NCBI GenBank assembly: GCA_023435645.1
Contig: JAEYRK010000083.1
Location: 1-44,153, forward strand
Direction: 5' to 3'
DNA length: 44,153 bases
DNA from: Bacillota bacterium
GTDB lineage: Bacteria > Bacillota > Clostridia > Lachnospirales > Lachnospiraceae
Both the position numbers and the translations under genes were made by a program. The notes below the pieces were generated by a model. The model was not told where the DNA came from, made no database searches, and saw only the letters and a program-made list of their open reading frames with translations. Every line of letters begins with the position of its first letter. Position 1 is the stretch's first letter. Shown one piece after another: positions 1 through 7,453 of the stretch.

Positions 1-159
1 GGTAAGTTCTTCGTTAACAGCATTAAGGTTCAGGATTATACGATGATTTCAGGGATCACCTTATTCTATGGTGCCTTTCTGATTATCGCCAGCCTGATCG
101 TTGATCTGGCTTATGGTTTCATTGATCCCCGTGTTAAACTGACGGAAGTAAAGGAGTGA
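1..159 (+). CDS. oppB: Oligopeptide ABC transporter permease OppB, C-terminal end (partial)
   Basis: This is the last 52 codons of a gene that begins before the window. The peptide contains one hydrophobic segment (ISGITLFYGAFLIIASLIVD) and ends FIDPRVKLTEVKE. The ending D-x-Y-x-x-I/F-D-P-R is the usual C-terminus of OppB/DppB-type permeases (family knowledge). The stop at 157-159 lies 4 bases before the start of the next permease gene, and the last codons of this gene (AAGGAG, 151-156) serve as its ribosome binding site. Identity as OppB rather than another BPD_transp_1 protein is inferred mostly from the following oppC-oppD-oppF order. Confidence 0.85.
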   Translation, partial: GKFFVNSIKVQDYTMISGITLFYGAFLIIASLIVDLAYGFIDPRVKLTEVKE

Positions 160-163
160 TACG

Positions 164-1117
164 ATGGACAAGAAGATAGAGAAGAAGATAGAGAAGAATA
201 TGTTTGATTGGGTCGGCAGCAATACCGTAGAAAGTGAAGGCATATCCAGGCCGAGCATCAGCTATTGGAAGGATGCGATGCACAGACTCAAAAAGAATAA
301 GGTGGCGATGGTTTGTCTGGCAATTATATTATTCATCGCCGCGATGTCCATCATAGTGCCGATTGTATCCCCTTATACCATCAGTGAACAGCATTATGAT
401 CACACCGATGCTCCTATGTTTACAAGGGATGCAGAGGATGGTCATCTGCATATATTTGGAACGGACACCTTAGGCCGTGATATATTCACAAGAATTTGGT
501 CAGGTGGTCGAGTTTCCTTATTTATCGCTATTACAGCAGTATTTATCAACTGTATCATTGGTATTATCTATGGTGGTATCTCCGGGTACGCTGGAGGAGC
601 TGTGGATAATCTCATGATGAGAATCATAGAAATCATTAATGGTATTCCCTATCTAATCATCGTAATACTGCTCATGATGGTACTAGAGCCCGGCGTGATG
701 ACGATGGTAGTAGCCTATGCAGCAGTAGGTTGGACAGGAATGGCCAGACTGGTCCGTGGCCAGGTTATGAGCTTAAAGCAGCAGGATTATATTACAGCTG
801 CCAGGGTTATGGGTGCGAGGCCTTCCAGAATCATATTTAAGCATCTGATTCCGAATACCCTTAGTGTAGTTATTGTCAATATGACCTTAGCAATTCCCAG
901 CGTAATTTTTACAGAGGCTTTCTTGAGCTATATCGGACTTGGTGTTCCGGTGCCGAAGTCTAGCTGGGGTATGATGGCCAGTGAGGGAAGTATTGTTTTC
1001 CAGACCTACCCCTCACAGATGTTAATTCCTGCTATCTGCATCAGTTTAACCATGCTATCCTTTAACTTATTAGGTGATGGCTTGCGTGATGCATTAGATC
1101 CAAGGTTAAGGAGGTAA
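164..1117 (+). CDS. oppC: Oligopeptide ABC transporter permease OppC
   Basis: Inner-membrane permease subunit, 317 aa, the usual length for OppC/DppC. A cytoplasmic N-terminal stretch with SYWKDAMHRLKKNK is followed by the first membrane helix near residues 46-68, an extracytoplasmic loop containing FGTDTLGRDIFTR (a signature of OppC/DppC N-terminal domains), and then the BPD_transp_1 domain of about five helices. The EAA-type coupling loop that docks on the ATPases is seen as ITAARVMGARPSRIIFKHLI. The C-terminus DGLRDALDPRLRR is typical. The start at 164 has AAGGAG 7 bases upstream. It pairs with OppB as a heterodimeric channel for peptides; the substrate range cannot be read from sequence. 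Confidence 0.95.
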   Translation: MDKKIEKKIEKNMFDWVGSNTVESEGISRPSISYWKDAMHRLKKNKVAMVCLAIILFIAAMSIIVPIVSPYTISEQHYDHTDAPMFTRDAEDGHLHIFGTDTLGRDIFTRIWSGGRVSLFIAITAVFINCIIGIIYGGISGYAGGAVDNLMMRIIEIINGIPYLIIVILLMMVLEPGVMTMVVAYAAVGWTGMARLVRGQVMSLKQQDYITAARVMGARPSRIIFKHLIPNTLSVVIVNMTLAIPSVIFTEAFLSYIGLGVPVPKSSWGMMASEGSIVFQTYPSQMLIPAICISLTMLSFNLLGDGLRDALDPRLRR

Positions 1118-1121
1118 TCGA

Positions 1122-2123
1122 ATGAATAAAGTATTGGAAGTCAAAGATTTACATGTATCCTTCGATACTTATGCCGGCGAGGTAAAAGCAGTCCGCGGGA
1201 TTTCCTTTGACCTAAATCAGGGAGAAGTGCTTGCCATTGTAGGTGAGAGCGGTTGTGGTAAGAGCGTTACAGCTCAGACCATCATGAAGCTAAACCCCAT
1301 GCCTCCGGCAAGAATTGTAAGCGGTGAAATTATATTAGCAGATAAAGATATCGTTCATGCTTCTGAGAAGGAAATGATGAAGATCCGCGGTAAGGATGTC
1401 AGCATGATCTTCCAGGATCCCATGACCTGTTTGAATCCCACAATGCAGGTGGGTAAGCAGCTGACGGAAGCAATCCGTCACCATCAGAATTTAACTCAGG
1501 AGCAGGCAACAGCGGAAGCTATTCGTTTGCTGGAGATTGTTAAAATCCCCAATACGAAGCAGCGTGCAAAGCAATATCCTCATGAGTTTTCCGGTGGTAT
1601 GAGACAAAGAGTAATGATAGCGATGGCTCTGTCCTGTGCTCCAAAGCTTTTGATCGCTGATGAGCCTACGACAGCACTTGATGTTACCATACAGGCACAA
1701 ATTATGGATCTTCTAAAGGAAATCAAGGAACAGACCAATACAGCGATTATCCTGATTACCCATGATCTTGGTGTTGTTGCAAGTATGGCTGACCGCGTGG
1801 CGGTTATGTACGCAGGTAAAATTGTTGAGACCGGTACTGCGGAGGATATCTTCTACCACCCGTCCCATCCATATACAAAGGCATTGCTGAAGAGCCTTCC
1901 CAAGACAGATATGGATCGCAGTGAAAGATTGGTATCCATCGCCGGAACTCCTCCGGATCTTTTAAATCCTCCGGTAGGCTGTCCGTTTGCCAGCAGATGT
2001 CCTTATGCCATGAAGATCTGCCTGACAGAGATGCCGCCTCATTTCGAGCCTGAGAAGAACCATAAGTCCGCATGTTGGTTATTGCATCCGGATTGCCCGG
2101 GTGCTCAGGATGGAGGAGAATAA
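1122..2123 (+). CDS. oppD: Oligopeptide ABC transporter ATP-binding protein OppD
   Basis: Cytoplasmic ATPase subunit of 333 aa. Walker A is GESGCGKS (residues 41-48), the ABC signature is SGGMRQR (157-163), and Walker B is LLIADEP (176-182) with the catalytic Glu in place. The C-terminal oligopeptide-transporter domain has the cysteine-containing GCPFASRCPYAMKIC segment that in this family can hold an iron-sulfur cluster or other metal (family knowledge). AAGGAGG at 1109-1115 sets the start. It is followed without any gap by oppF, whose ATG directly abuts this stop, implying translational coupling. Confidence 0.95.
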   Translation: MNKVLEVKDLHVSFDTYAGEVKAVRGISFDLNQGEVLAIVGESGCGKSVTAQTIMKLNPMPPARIVSGEIILADKDIVHASEKEMMKIRGKDVSMIFQDPMTCLNPTMQVGKQLTEAIRHHQNLTQEQATAEAIRLLEIVKIPNTKQRAKQYPHEFSGGMRQRVMIAMALSCAPKLLIADEPTTALDVTIQAQIMDLLKEIKEQTNTAIILITHDLGVVASMADRVAVMYAGKIVETGTAEDIFYHPSHPYTKALLKSLPKTDMDRSERLVSIAGTPPDLLNPPVGCPFASRCPYAMKICLTEMPPHFEPEKNHKSACWLLHPDCPGAQDGGE

Positions 2124-3107
2124 ATGGATAAGAAAAAGAATAAACCGGGTAATGATCAGCTGAAGCTGGTTGAAGTACAAAATGTATCCAAGCATTTCAG
2201 GGTATCTGACGGCATCCTGAAGGCTGTTAATCATGTTAATATTGATATAATGAAGGGTGAAACCTTAGGGCTTGTAGGTGAGTCCGGTTGTGGTAAGTCC
2301 ACCTTCGGCAAGGTACTCATGGGGATCTATCCTCCTACCACCGGTAAAATTCTTTACCATGGTAAGAAGGATATGGAAATCAATCGTAAAACTCTGTTTA
2401 CCTTTGCTAAGATGGCTCAGATTATCTTTCAGGATCCGTATTCCTCTCTGGATCCCCGTATGACGGTCGGTTCCATTATTGAAGAGGGAATGATCATACA
2501 CAATATGTATGATAAGGATAAGCGTCAGCAAAGAGTATATGAACTGCTGGAGCTGGTAGGCTTAAATAAGGAGCACGCGAACCGCTTCCCCCACGAGTTC
2601 TCCGGTGGACAGCGTCAGCGTATCGGGATTGCAAGAGCGCTTGCGATTGAGCCGGAGTTCATTGTATGTGACGAGCCGATTTCCGCGCTGGATGTATCCA
2701 TCCAATCCCAGATCATTAATCTGCTCCATGATCTTCAGAAAAAGCTGAACCTTACCTACCTGTTCATTGCCCATGACTTAAATATTGTAAAATATATCAG
2801 TGACCGAATTGCGGTAATGTATCTAGGCAATATCGTGGAGCTGGCAACCAGTAATGAATTATATAAAAACACACTTCACCCGTATTCCCAGGCTCTGCTG
2901 TCCGCAGTACCGATTCCGGATCCGGATCAGGAAGCCCAGAAGAAGCGCCAGATTCTGACCGGTGATGTACCTAGCCCGATCAATACACCAAAGGGCTGTC
3001 CCTTTGCCGGACGCTGTCCTCGTGCAACCGATCTGTGCAGGGAGGTAAAGCCGGAGCTTGAGATGAAGCAGGGACATTTGGTGGCTTGTCATCATGTGGA
3101 GAAGTAA
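2124..3107 (+). CDS. oppF: Oligopeptide ABC transporter ATP-binding protein OppF
   Basis: Second ATPase subunit, 327 aa. Walker A GESGCGKS (52-59), signature SGGQRQR (160-166) and Walker B FIVCDEP are intact, so both nucleotide sites of the OppD/OppF dimer should be competent. The C-terminal oligo_HPY domain again carries a cysteine segment, GCPFAGRCPRATDLC. The ribosome binding site GGAGGAG lies inside the end of oppD. This is the last gene of the opp operon: a hairpin terminator follows about 60 bases after the stop. No substrate-binding protein (OppA) is within the window; it is presumably upstream. Confidence 0.95.
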   Translation: MDKKKNKPGNDQLKLVEVQNVSKHFRVSDGILKAVNHVNIDIMKGETLGLVGESGCGKSTFGKVLMGIYPPTTGKILYHGKKDMEINRKTLFTFAKMAQIIFQDPYSSLDPRMTVGSIIEEGMIIHNMYDKDKRQQRVYELLELVGLNKEHANRFPHEFSGGQRQRIGIARALAIEPEFIVCDEPISALDVSIQSQIINLLHDLQKKLNLTYLFIAHDLNIVKYISDRIAVMYLGNIVELATSNELYKNTLHPYSQALLSAVPIPDPDQEAQKKRQILTGDVPSPINTPKGCPFAGRCPRATDLCREVKPELEMKQGHLVACHHVEK

Positions 3108-3169
3108 GCTGATCCTGACTGAATCATAGGATGATCATTAGGGTTATGCATCAATCATAAATAGGAATA

Positions 3170-3242
3170 AGGGCATCATCATCATGATCCTCGGAGTAAA
3201 ACTATGCTCCGTGGACAAGGAGGAGGATGCCCTATCTTTTTA
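3170..3242 (+). terminator. Intrinsic terminator of the opp operon
   Basis: Outer arms AGGGCATC (3170-3177) and GATGCCCT (3226-3233) pair perfectly; an inner hairpin CGGAG (3192-3196) / CTCCG (3207-3211) stacks inside. A T-rich tail ATCTTTTTAT follows directly. The stretch 3108-3347 otherwise holds nothing I recognise. Confidence 0.75.
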
Positions 3243-3347
3243 TCCATACACTTCATACAGCGAATAATGATGAACCACAGGTTCAAGAAACTTATAAGAC
3301 ATAGTAACATCAAGCAATGTTTGACCCAAAGGATTATGGAGTATCAC

Positions 3348-3376
3348 ATGACAAGGAAAGGTCATGGTGTTATAAT
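3348..3376 (+). promoter_or_regulatory. Sigma-A promoter with extended -10 for the GNAT gene
   Basis: -35 ATGACA (3348-3353, one mismatch to TTGACA), 17-base spacer, -10 TATAAT (3371-3376) preceded by TGT, giving an extended -10. Predicted transcript start is near 3383, about 25 bases before the gene. Confidence 0.75.
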
Positions 3377-3408
3377 ATAGGAAGAATATCTTTTCATAGG
3401 AGCTTATG

Positions 3409-3984
3409 ATGGAGAAATCAATAATCAGGTTGGCAACCCTAGAGGATGCTCCTGCCATTCTTAGGATCTACGAACCCTATATCATACATACAGCGATAAC
3501 CTTCGAATACGATCTGATTCCATTGGAGGAATTTCAAAAGCGGATGGAAACGGTTCTGGAGCATTTTCCCTGGCTGGTTTATGAAAGAGACGGAGAAATC
3601 ATAGGCTATGCCTATTGTGCGAAGTTTCGGGAGCGAGCGGCCTTTGCATGGGATTGTGAATGTGCTGTCTATATCGATCAGAAGGCTCATAGACAGGGGA
3701 TAGCAAGGGCCCTGTATGATACACTATTTGAGCTGATCAAAGAGCAGGGCTATCATACAATCTATGCCTTGATTACATATCAGCATGATAGCAGTATGGA
3801 GCTACATAAGAGCTTCGGTTTTCAGAAGGTTGGAATTTATGAGAAAACAGGATATAAGCATGGCAGGTGGTGGGATCTGTTAGTAATGGAAAAGAGACTG
3901 CGTCCCTGTGAGGGAGAACCTGCAGCCATCAAATCCATTCATGAGATACTAAAACAGAGGAGCACGCTCCTTCCGAAGCGCTAA
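3409..3984 (+). CDS. GNAT-family N-acetyltransferase, phosphinothricin/MnaT-like
   Basis: Single-domain acetyl-CoA-dependent N-acetyltransferase of about 191 aa. The N-terminus IIRLATLEDAPAILRIYEPYI and the conserved segments FEYDLIPLEEFQKRM, WLVYERDGEIIGYAYC, and the acetyl-CoA loop QKAHRQGIARALYDTL (Q/R-x-x-G-x-A) match the Pat/Bar/YncA (MnaT) branch, whose members acetylate the amino group of compounds such as phosphinothricin, methionine sulfoximine or sulfone (family knowledge). The actual substrate is unknown. Two adjacent ATGs exist at 3406 and 3409; I chose the second because it sits 6 bases from TAGGAG rather than 3. The gene stands alone between its own promoter and a strong terminator. 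Confidence 0.85.
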   Translation: MEKSIIRLATLEDAPAILRIYEPYIIHTAITFEYDLIPLEEFQKRMETVLEHFPWLVYERDGEIIGYAYCAKFRERAAFAWDCECAVYIDQKAHRQGIARALYDTLFELIKEQGYHTIYALITYQHDSSMELHKSFGFQKVGIYEKTGYKHGRWWDLLVMEKRLRPCEGEPAAIKSIHEILKQRSTLLPKR

Positions 3985-4078
3985 AAGCAAATAGAGAACA
4001 AAAAGGTTAGAGGGGTAGTAAGGAGAATTAGCAGGCTTGTGCAAAGATAAAAAGGAATATGATCGTACCTTGTAGAAC

Positions 4079-4114
4079 AAGAGGAAAATCTGTAAATGGA
4101 TTTTCCTCTTTTTT
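4079..4114 (+). terminator. Intrinsic terminator after the GNAT gene
   Basis: A 12-bp perfect stem AAGAGGAAAATC (4079-4090) / GATTTTCCTCTT (4099-4110) with an 8-base loop is followed by a run of T (4109-4114). It lies about 95 bases after the acetyltransferase stop; nothing recognisable lies in between. Confidence 0.9.
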
Positions 4115-4125
4115 ACATTTGCGAA

Positions 4126-4154
4126 TTGAATTTATAATGGCCATGCTATATAAT
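4126..4154 (+). promoter_or_regulatory. Putative sigma-A promoter for the vanZ-like gene
   Basis: -35 TTGAAT (4126-4131), 17-base spacer and -10 TATAAT (4149-4154). A second TATAAT at 4133-4138 has no good -35. The predicted leader RNA is about 130 bases long and contains a terminator-like hairpin. Confidence 0.6.
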
Positions 4155-4202
4155 AACCACATGTAAAAATATGGGTGTTATGGTTGGCATAAATCATATA
4201 AG

Positions 4203-4240
4203 GAGCGTTAATCCATGCCCCGGATTACGCTCTGTTCTTT
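4203..4240 (+). promoter_or_regulatory. Terminator-like hairpin in the vanZ-like leader
   Basis: GAGCGTTAATCC (4203-4214) pairs with GGATTACGCTC (4222-4232) with one bulged T and a 7-base loop; TGTTCTTTTATT follows. Its place between the promoter and the gene suggests an attenuator, but the U-tract is interrupted and no alternative pairing partner was worked out. Confidence 0.4.
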
Positions 4241-4288
4241 TATTCTATTGAAAACAGGCTGTAATAAGCAGATCTTATTTGGAGGCAT

Positions 4289-4849
4289 ATGATCGAAATC
4301 ATTATCAGTGAAGTAACTAATTTGAGCTTACCCTGGCTGCCACCGGCTTCAGTTTCCGGAATTATAGTGGTATATGGTATTGGTATGATTCACAGTTTTC
4401 GTCAGAGAAAAACCTTTGTGGGAGTGATAAAGGAATACTGGAAGAACTATTTTCTCCTGTATCTGTTCTGTGTATACCTGTTTATCGTGCTTGCTCTGAC
4501 AATACTCTCCAGAGCACCAGGCTCAAGAGGTGATGTTTCCTGGAGGTTATTTGAAACCTTTTGTGGTGGACTCCATGGAATAAAAAATCCCATCGAAAAT
4601 ATACTTTTATTCATTCCCCTGGGGTTCTTCCTACCACTTTTATGGAAGATATTTTATAGGGGATTGTGGTGCATTACGGTAGGTGTACTATTCAGTATTG
4701 CCATTGAAGGAGTTCAATACATCACAAAGAGAGGATACACACAGACGGATGATGTCGTTATGAATGGCTTAGGCACTATCATTGGTTATGCAGTCATATA
4801 CTGCTGTAAACAGGCCAGCTTATGGAGACGGAGTAGAAAAATCTTGTAA
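4289..4849 (+). CDS. VanZ-family membrane protein
   Basis: Integral membrane protein of 186 aa with about five hydrophobic segments (near residues 15-32, 50-72, 100-120, 125-145 and 150-170). The family core is visible: NPIENILLFIPLGFFLPLL followed by SIAIEGVQYITKRGYTQTDDVVMNGLGTIIGY, the ExxQ...R..DxxDxxxNxxGxxxG pattern of the VanZ domain. Family members are linked to teicoplanin resistance and cell-envelope changes, but the molecular reaction is not established. GGAGG (4281-4285) sets the start. It lies directly upstream of the capsule operon, on the same strand but with its own promoter; a role in envelope biogenesis is inference. Confidence 0.85.
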   Translation: MIEIIISEVTNLSLPWLPPASVSGIIVVYGIGMIHSFRQRKTFVGVIKEYWKNYFLLYLFCVYLFIVLALTILSRAPGSRGDVSWRLFETFCGGLHGIKNPIENILLFIPLGFFLPLLWKIFYRGLWCITVGVLFSIAIEGVQYITKRGYTQTDDVVMNGLGTIIGYAVIYCCKQASLWRRSRKIL

Positions 4850-4898
4850 GGTTGCGGAAAGCAAATCCAAAAAAGCTGAAAACATTTCTAGAAAAATC

Positions 4899-5071
4899 AT
4901 GTAAAAGGAAATATTACACCACTATATGTAAAAAACTGATTGGATTCTAGACAAGAAATTTCGTAGGGGAATTTCAAGGTTCCGGTCGAATGTAAAAAAA
5001 CGCCAGAGAATATCCCAATATGCTGTTAAAAATTAGGGGAATTAGTAAATCGGAATTTCCTGTAATTTACA
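4899..5071 (+). promoter_or_regulatory. Repeat-containing region upstream of the capsule promoter
   Basis: The 300-base AT-rich stretch between the vanZ-like gene and the capsule operon has no plausible gene. It holds two direct copies of TAGGGGAATT (4964-4973 and 5034-5043, 70 bases apart), three copies of ATGTAAAA (4899, 4925 and 4990), an inverted repeat GAAATT/AATTTC (4955-4960, 4970-4975) that overlaps the first decamer, and a small palindrome TGTAA-T-TTACA (5061-5071) just before the -35 box. These could be regulator sites for the capsule promoter; AT-rich composition makes chance copies of the shorter ones quite possible. Confidence 0.35.
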
Positions 5072-5080
5072 ATTATAAGG

Positions 5081-5109
5081 TTGAAATAAACGGATTCCTA
5101 TTATATAAT
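5081..5109 (+). promoter_or_regulatory. Main promoter of the polysaccharide operon
   Basis: -35 TTGAAA (5081-5086), 17-base spacer, -10 TATAAT (5104-5109): close to consensus sigma-A. Transcription should start near 5116. No other equally good promoter was seen until the operon terminator at 28351, so this probably drives about 23 kb. Confidence 0.8.
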
Positions 5110-5156
5110 TCATAAGAGGTAAAAATTGGAAGTCAAAATAGTGGTAACAACATGCT

Positions 5157-5933
5157 ATGGACAGGTGTTATGTTGGAACCATCAATGAGTGGGGTGGTAC
5201 TATAAAGGGATATTTCGATATTCATAGCCATATCCTGCCTGGAGTTGATGACGGGGCCAAGAACCTTGACGAGACCAGACGAATGCTGCACCGGGCATAT
5301 GATGAAGGCATCCGGGTGATCGTTGCCACACCTCATTTCTTAGCAGGCGGAAAGAATCCGGAGGTCGATCGCCTGAAAGAGATCTTCTTTGTGGTAGCGG
5401 AGCTAGCCGCTGAGGTATCAGAGGAGCTCCAGGTGATCTTAGGTAATGAGTTATTCTATAATGCAAGTCTTATCGATTCGTTGAACCGTGGGGAGGCACT
5501 TACCATTGATGGTACGCGGTATATCTTGGTTGAATTTTCACCGAGAGTAACCTTCCGGTCCATGTGGGAGGGTCTGAATAATTGTATTTTTGCAGGATAT
5601 ATTCCGATTCTGGCCCATACGGAGCGATATCAGTGCTTACTGAAGGAGCCTGAGCTGGTAAATGATTTCATCAGGCTGGGCGCCTATATACAACTGAACT
5701 TTTCCTGCATCAGAAGCAAAGGCTTTCATAAAAGAAGTAAATTCAGCCACAAATTATTAAAAAGGGGGTGGGTCCATTTCTTAGGAACGGATACCCATGG
5801 TGCTTATGAAAAAACACTCCATACAAAGAAAGTGGTTTCTTTTCTGCGAAAGAAATTCGGTGAGGAGAGAATTCGCCTGCTATTATGGGAGAATCCGATG
5901 ACTATGGTTGAGAATGAACACTTAAAATTCTAG
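5157..5933 (+). CDS. CpsB/YwqE-type tyrosine-protein phosphatase (PHP fold)
   Basis: Metal-dependent phosphotyrosine phosphatase that reverses autophosphorylation of the BY-kinase two genes downstream. The PHP motifs are all present: DIHSHILPGVDDGA (residues 21-34), TPH (58-60), GNE (96-98), AHTERY (153-158) and GTDTHG (210-215), supplying the His/Asp/Glu metal ligands. Length 258 aa fits the family. The start is uncertain. The ATG at 5157 has no ribosome binding site, and typical homologs begin only a few residues before D-I-H-S-H. A better site (GGGGTGG near 5191) precedes only a non-standard ATA at 5202. A 20-codon TTG-initiated ORF (5126-5188) with AGAGGT upstream overlaps the 5' end. Confidence 0.88.
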   Translation: MDRCYVGTINEWGGTIKGYFDIHSHILPGVDDGAKNLDETRRMLHRAYDEGIRVIVATPHFLAGGKNPEVDRLKEIFFVVAELAAEVSEELQVILGNELFYNASLIDSLNRGEALTIDGTRYILVEFSPRVTFRSMWEGLNNCIFAGYIPILAHTERYQCLLKEPELVNDFIRLGAYIQLNFSCIRSKGFHKRSKFSHKLLKRGWVHFLGTDTHGAYEKTLHTKKVVSFLRKKFGEERIRLLLWENPMTMVENEHLKF

Positions 5934-5953
5934 ATAATAAAGAGGAGTATAAA

Positions 5954-6709
5954 ATGGATATTAGGAATAATGATTATTTAGAAATTAATATGAAAGAAAT
6001 TCTTAAGGCATTATTACATAGGAGCTACCTGATTCTTCTAAGTGCAATCCTGTTCGCCTCAGCAGCGGCCTATATCAGCCTCTATCGAATGACACCGATG
6101 TATACCTCTACGACAAGCGTTTATATAATTAACAGGGAAACTGAGAGTATCCTGACTTTGAATGATCTGCAATCAGGAACCCAGCTCACCAAGGATTATC
6201 AAATCATAGTGAAAAGCCGCCCGGTGATGGAACAGGTCATCCTGGATCTGGGGCTGACAATAAGCTATGAAGAGCTGGCGGATTTAATCTCGGTGGATAT
6301 TCCGGTAGATACCCGAATCCTTGAGATTACAGCAAGCTATCCTGAAGCGGGAATGGCGAGGGATATCGCAGATGCGGCTGCAAGAGTTTCCATAGAAAAG
6401 ATGGTAGGAGTCATGGGAATGGAGGAAGTAAATGTCGTTGAACCAGGAAATCTACCTGAGCTTCCATCCAGCCCCGATGTGTACAAGAATACAATATTAG
6501 GAGCTATTCTAGGCATAGCGATTGCCTCCTTCCTTGTTATCCTTGCCCATCTCCTCAACGATTCTATTAAGACAGTGGAGGATGTTGAAAAGTACCTGGG
6601 AATAACAACCCTAAGCAGTATTCCACTAGAGGAAATTGCCACTAGGAAGAGGATAGGGAAGAAAGAACGGGGCAGGAGTAAACAGAAAACATCCGCCTTG
6701 GCGAGTTAA
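5954..6709 (+). CDS. Wzz/CapA-type polysaccharide co-polymerase (BY-kinase activator)
   Basis: Membrane protein of 251 aa with the classic topology: N-terminal membrane helix (about 25-44), an extracytoplasmic domain with TSTTSVYIIN and the TKDYQIIVKSRPVMEQVI segment, a proline-containing ELPSSP stretch (169-174), and a second membrane helix (about 181-202) leading to a short basic cytoplasmic tail. Firmicute members (CapA, CpsC, YwqC) control chain length and activate the separately encoded BY-kinase through that tail (family knowledge). It sits 20 bases after the phosphatase and 6 bases before the kinase, the standard phosphatase-Wzz-kinase module. Confidence 0.92.
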   Translation: MDIRNNDYLEINMKEILKALLHRSYLILLSAILFASAAAYISLYRMTPMYTSTTSVYIINRETESILTLNDLQSGTQLTKDYQIIVKSRPVMEQVILDLGLTISYEELADLISVDIPVDTRILEITASYPEAGMARDIADAAARVSIEKMVGVMGMEEVNVVEPGNLPELPSSPDVYKNTILGAILGIAIASFLVILAHLLNDSIKTVEDVEKYLGITTLSSIPLEEIATRKRIGKKERGRSKQKTSALAS

Positions 6710-6721
6710 AGGAGAATGAAA

Positions 6722-7426
6722 ATGCTGGTTAGCTTAGAGATGATAAATAAAATTGGTTATAGAGGCAATGAAGCCTATAAGCTGTTAAGAACAAATATAC
6801 AGTTCTGTGGTGGTGATATCAAGGTGGTCTGCTTTACCAGCTGTCTTCCAAACGAAGGGAAGTCCAGTGTTTCCTTCCATACAGCAGTATCCTTTGCGGA
6901 AAGTGGTAAAAGAACCCTATTTATTGATGCGGACTTAAGAAGAAGTGTCACAGTCGGTAGATATAAACCGGATCGTGCGGTCCTGGGACTGACCCATTAT
7001 CTATCAGGGCAGAATGGACTTGAGGAGATATTATATTCCACCAACATAAGTAACCTTGATATGATTTTTACGGGACCCATATCTCCTAATCCGGCAGAGC
7101 TGCTGGACAGTGAGTATTTTGATGATTTGCTCCGTATTCTAAGGGAGGAATATGATTATATTATTATTGACACACCTCCTCTGGCCAGTGTCGTAGACGG
7201 TTCCATTATATCCAAGCATTGTGATGGATTGGTTTTGGTGATAGAGGCAAATGCCGTCAGCTATAAGCTTGCCCAAAAGGTCATGAAGCAGTTGGAGAAG
7301 GGTAAGTGCAAAATCCTTGGTGCCGTACTAAACAAGGTGGACCTAAAAATGGGTCAATTTAATTATTACGGCAGAAAGTATAAAAAATACACGAAATATG
7401 AAAAAAAATATTATGCAATCGATTAA
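6722..7426 (+). CDS. BY-kinase CpsD/CapB-type tyrosine-protein kinase
   Basis: Cytoplasmic tyrosine autokinase of about 234 aa that works with the Wzz-like protein to control polysaccharide assembly. The sequence shows Walker A CLPNEGKSS, Walker A' LFIDADLRR, Walker B YIIIDTPP, and a C-terminal tyrosine cluster NYYGRKYKKYTKYEKKYY with eight tyrosines in the last 25 residues, the usual autophosphorylation tail. The N-terminal NEAYKLLRTNIQF helix carries the family R-x-N motif used for oligomerisation. There are ATGs at 6716 and 6722; the second has the better spacing (7 bases) from AAAGGAG. It is dephosphorylated by the CpsB-type gene at 5157. Confidence 0.93.
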   Translation: MLVSLEMINKIGYRGNEAYKLLRTNIQFCGGDIKVVCFTSCLPNEGKSSVSFHTAVSFAESGKRTLFIDADLRRSVTVGRYKPDRAVLGLTHYLSGQNGLEEILYSTNISNLDMIFTGPISPNPAELLDSEYFDDLLRILREEYDYIIIDTPPLASVVDGSIISKHCDGLVLVIEANAVSYKLAQKVMKQLEKGKCKILGAVLNKVDLKMGQFNYYGRKYKKYTKYEKKYYAID

Positions 7427-7453
7427 TTCACGTCCCGGAGATCAGAGTGTCCA

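Noticed and set aside
3240..3458. Minus-strand 72-codon frame between opp and the GNAT gene
   Set aside because: It covers the GNAT promoter and 5' end in reverse and shows no family resemblance or ribosome binding site.
5126..5188. 20-codon TTG-initiated ORF before the phosphatase, considered as a separate gene
   Set aside because: The ribosome binding site is reasonable but the peptide is tiny, starts with TTG and shows no family; I kept it as part of the leader observation only.
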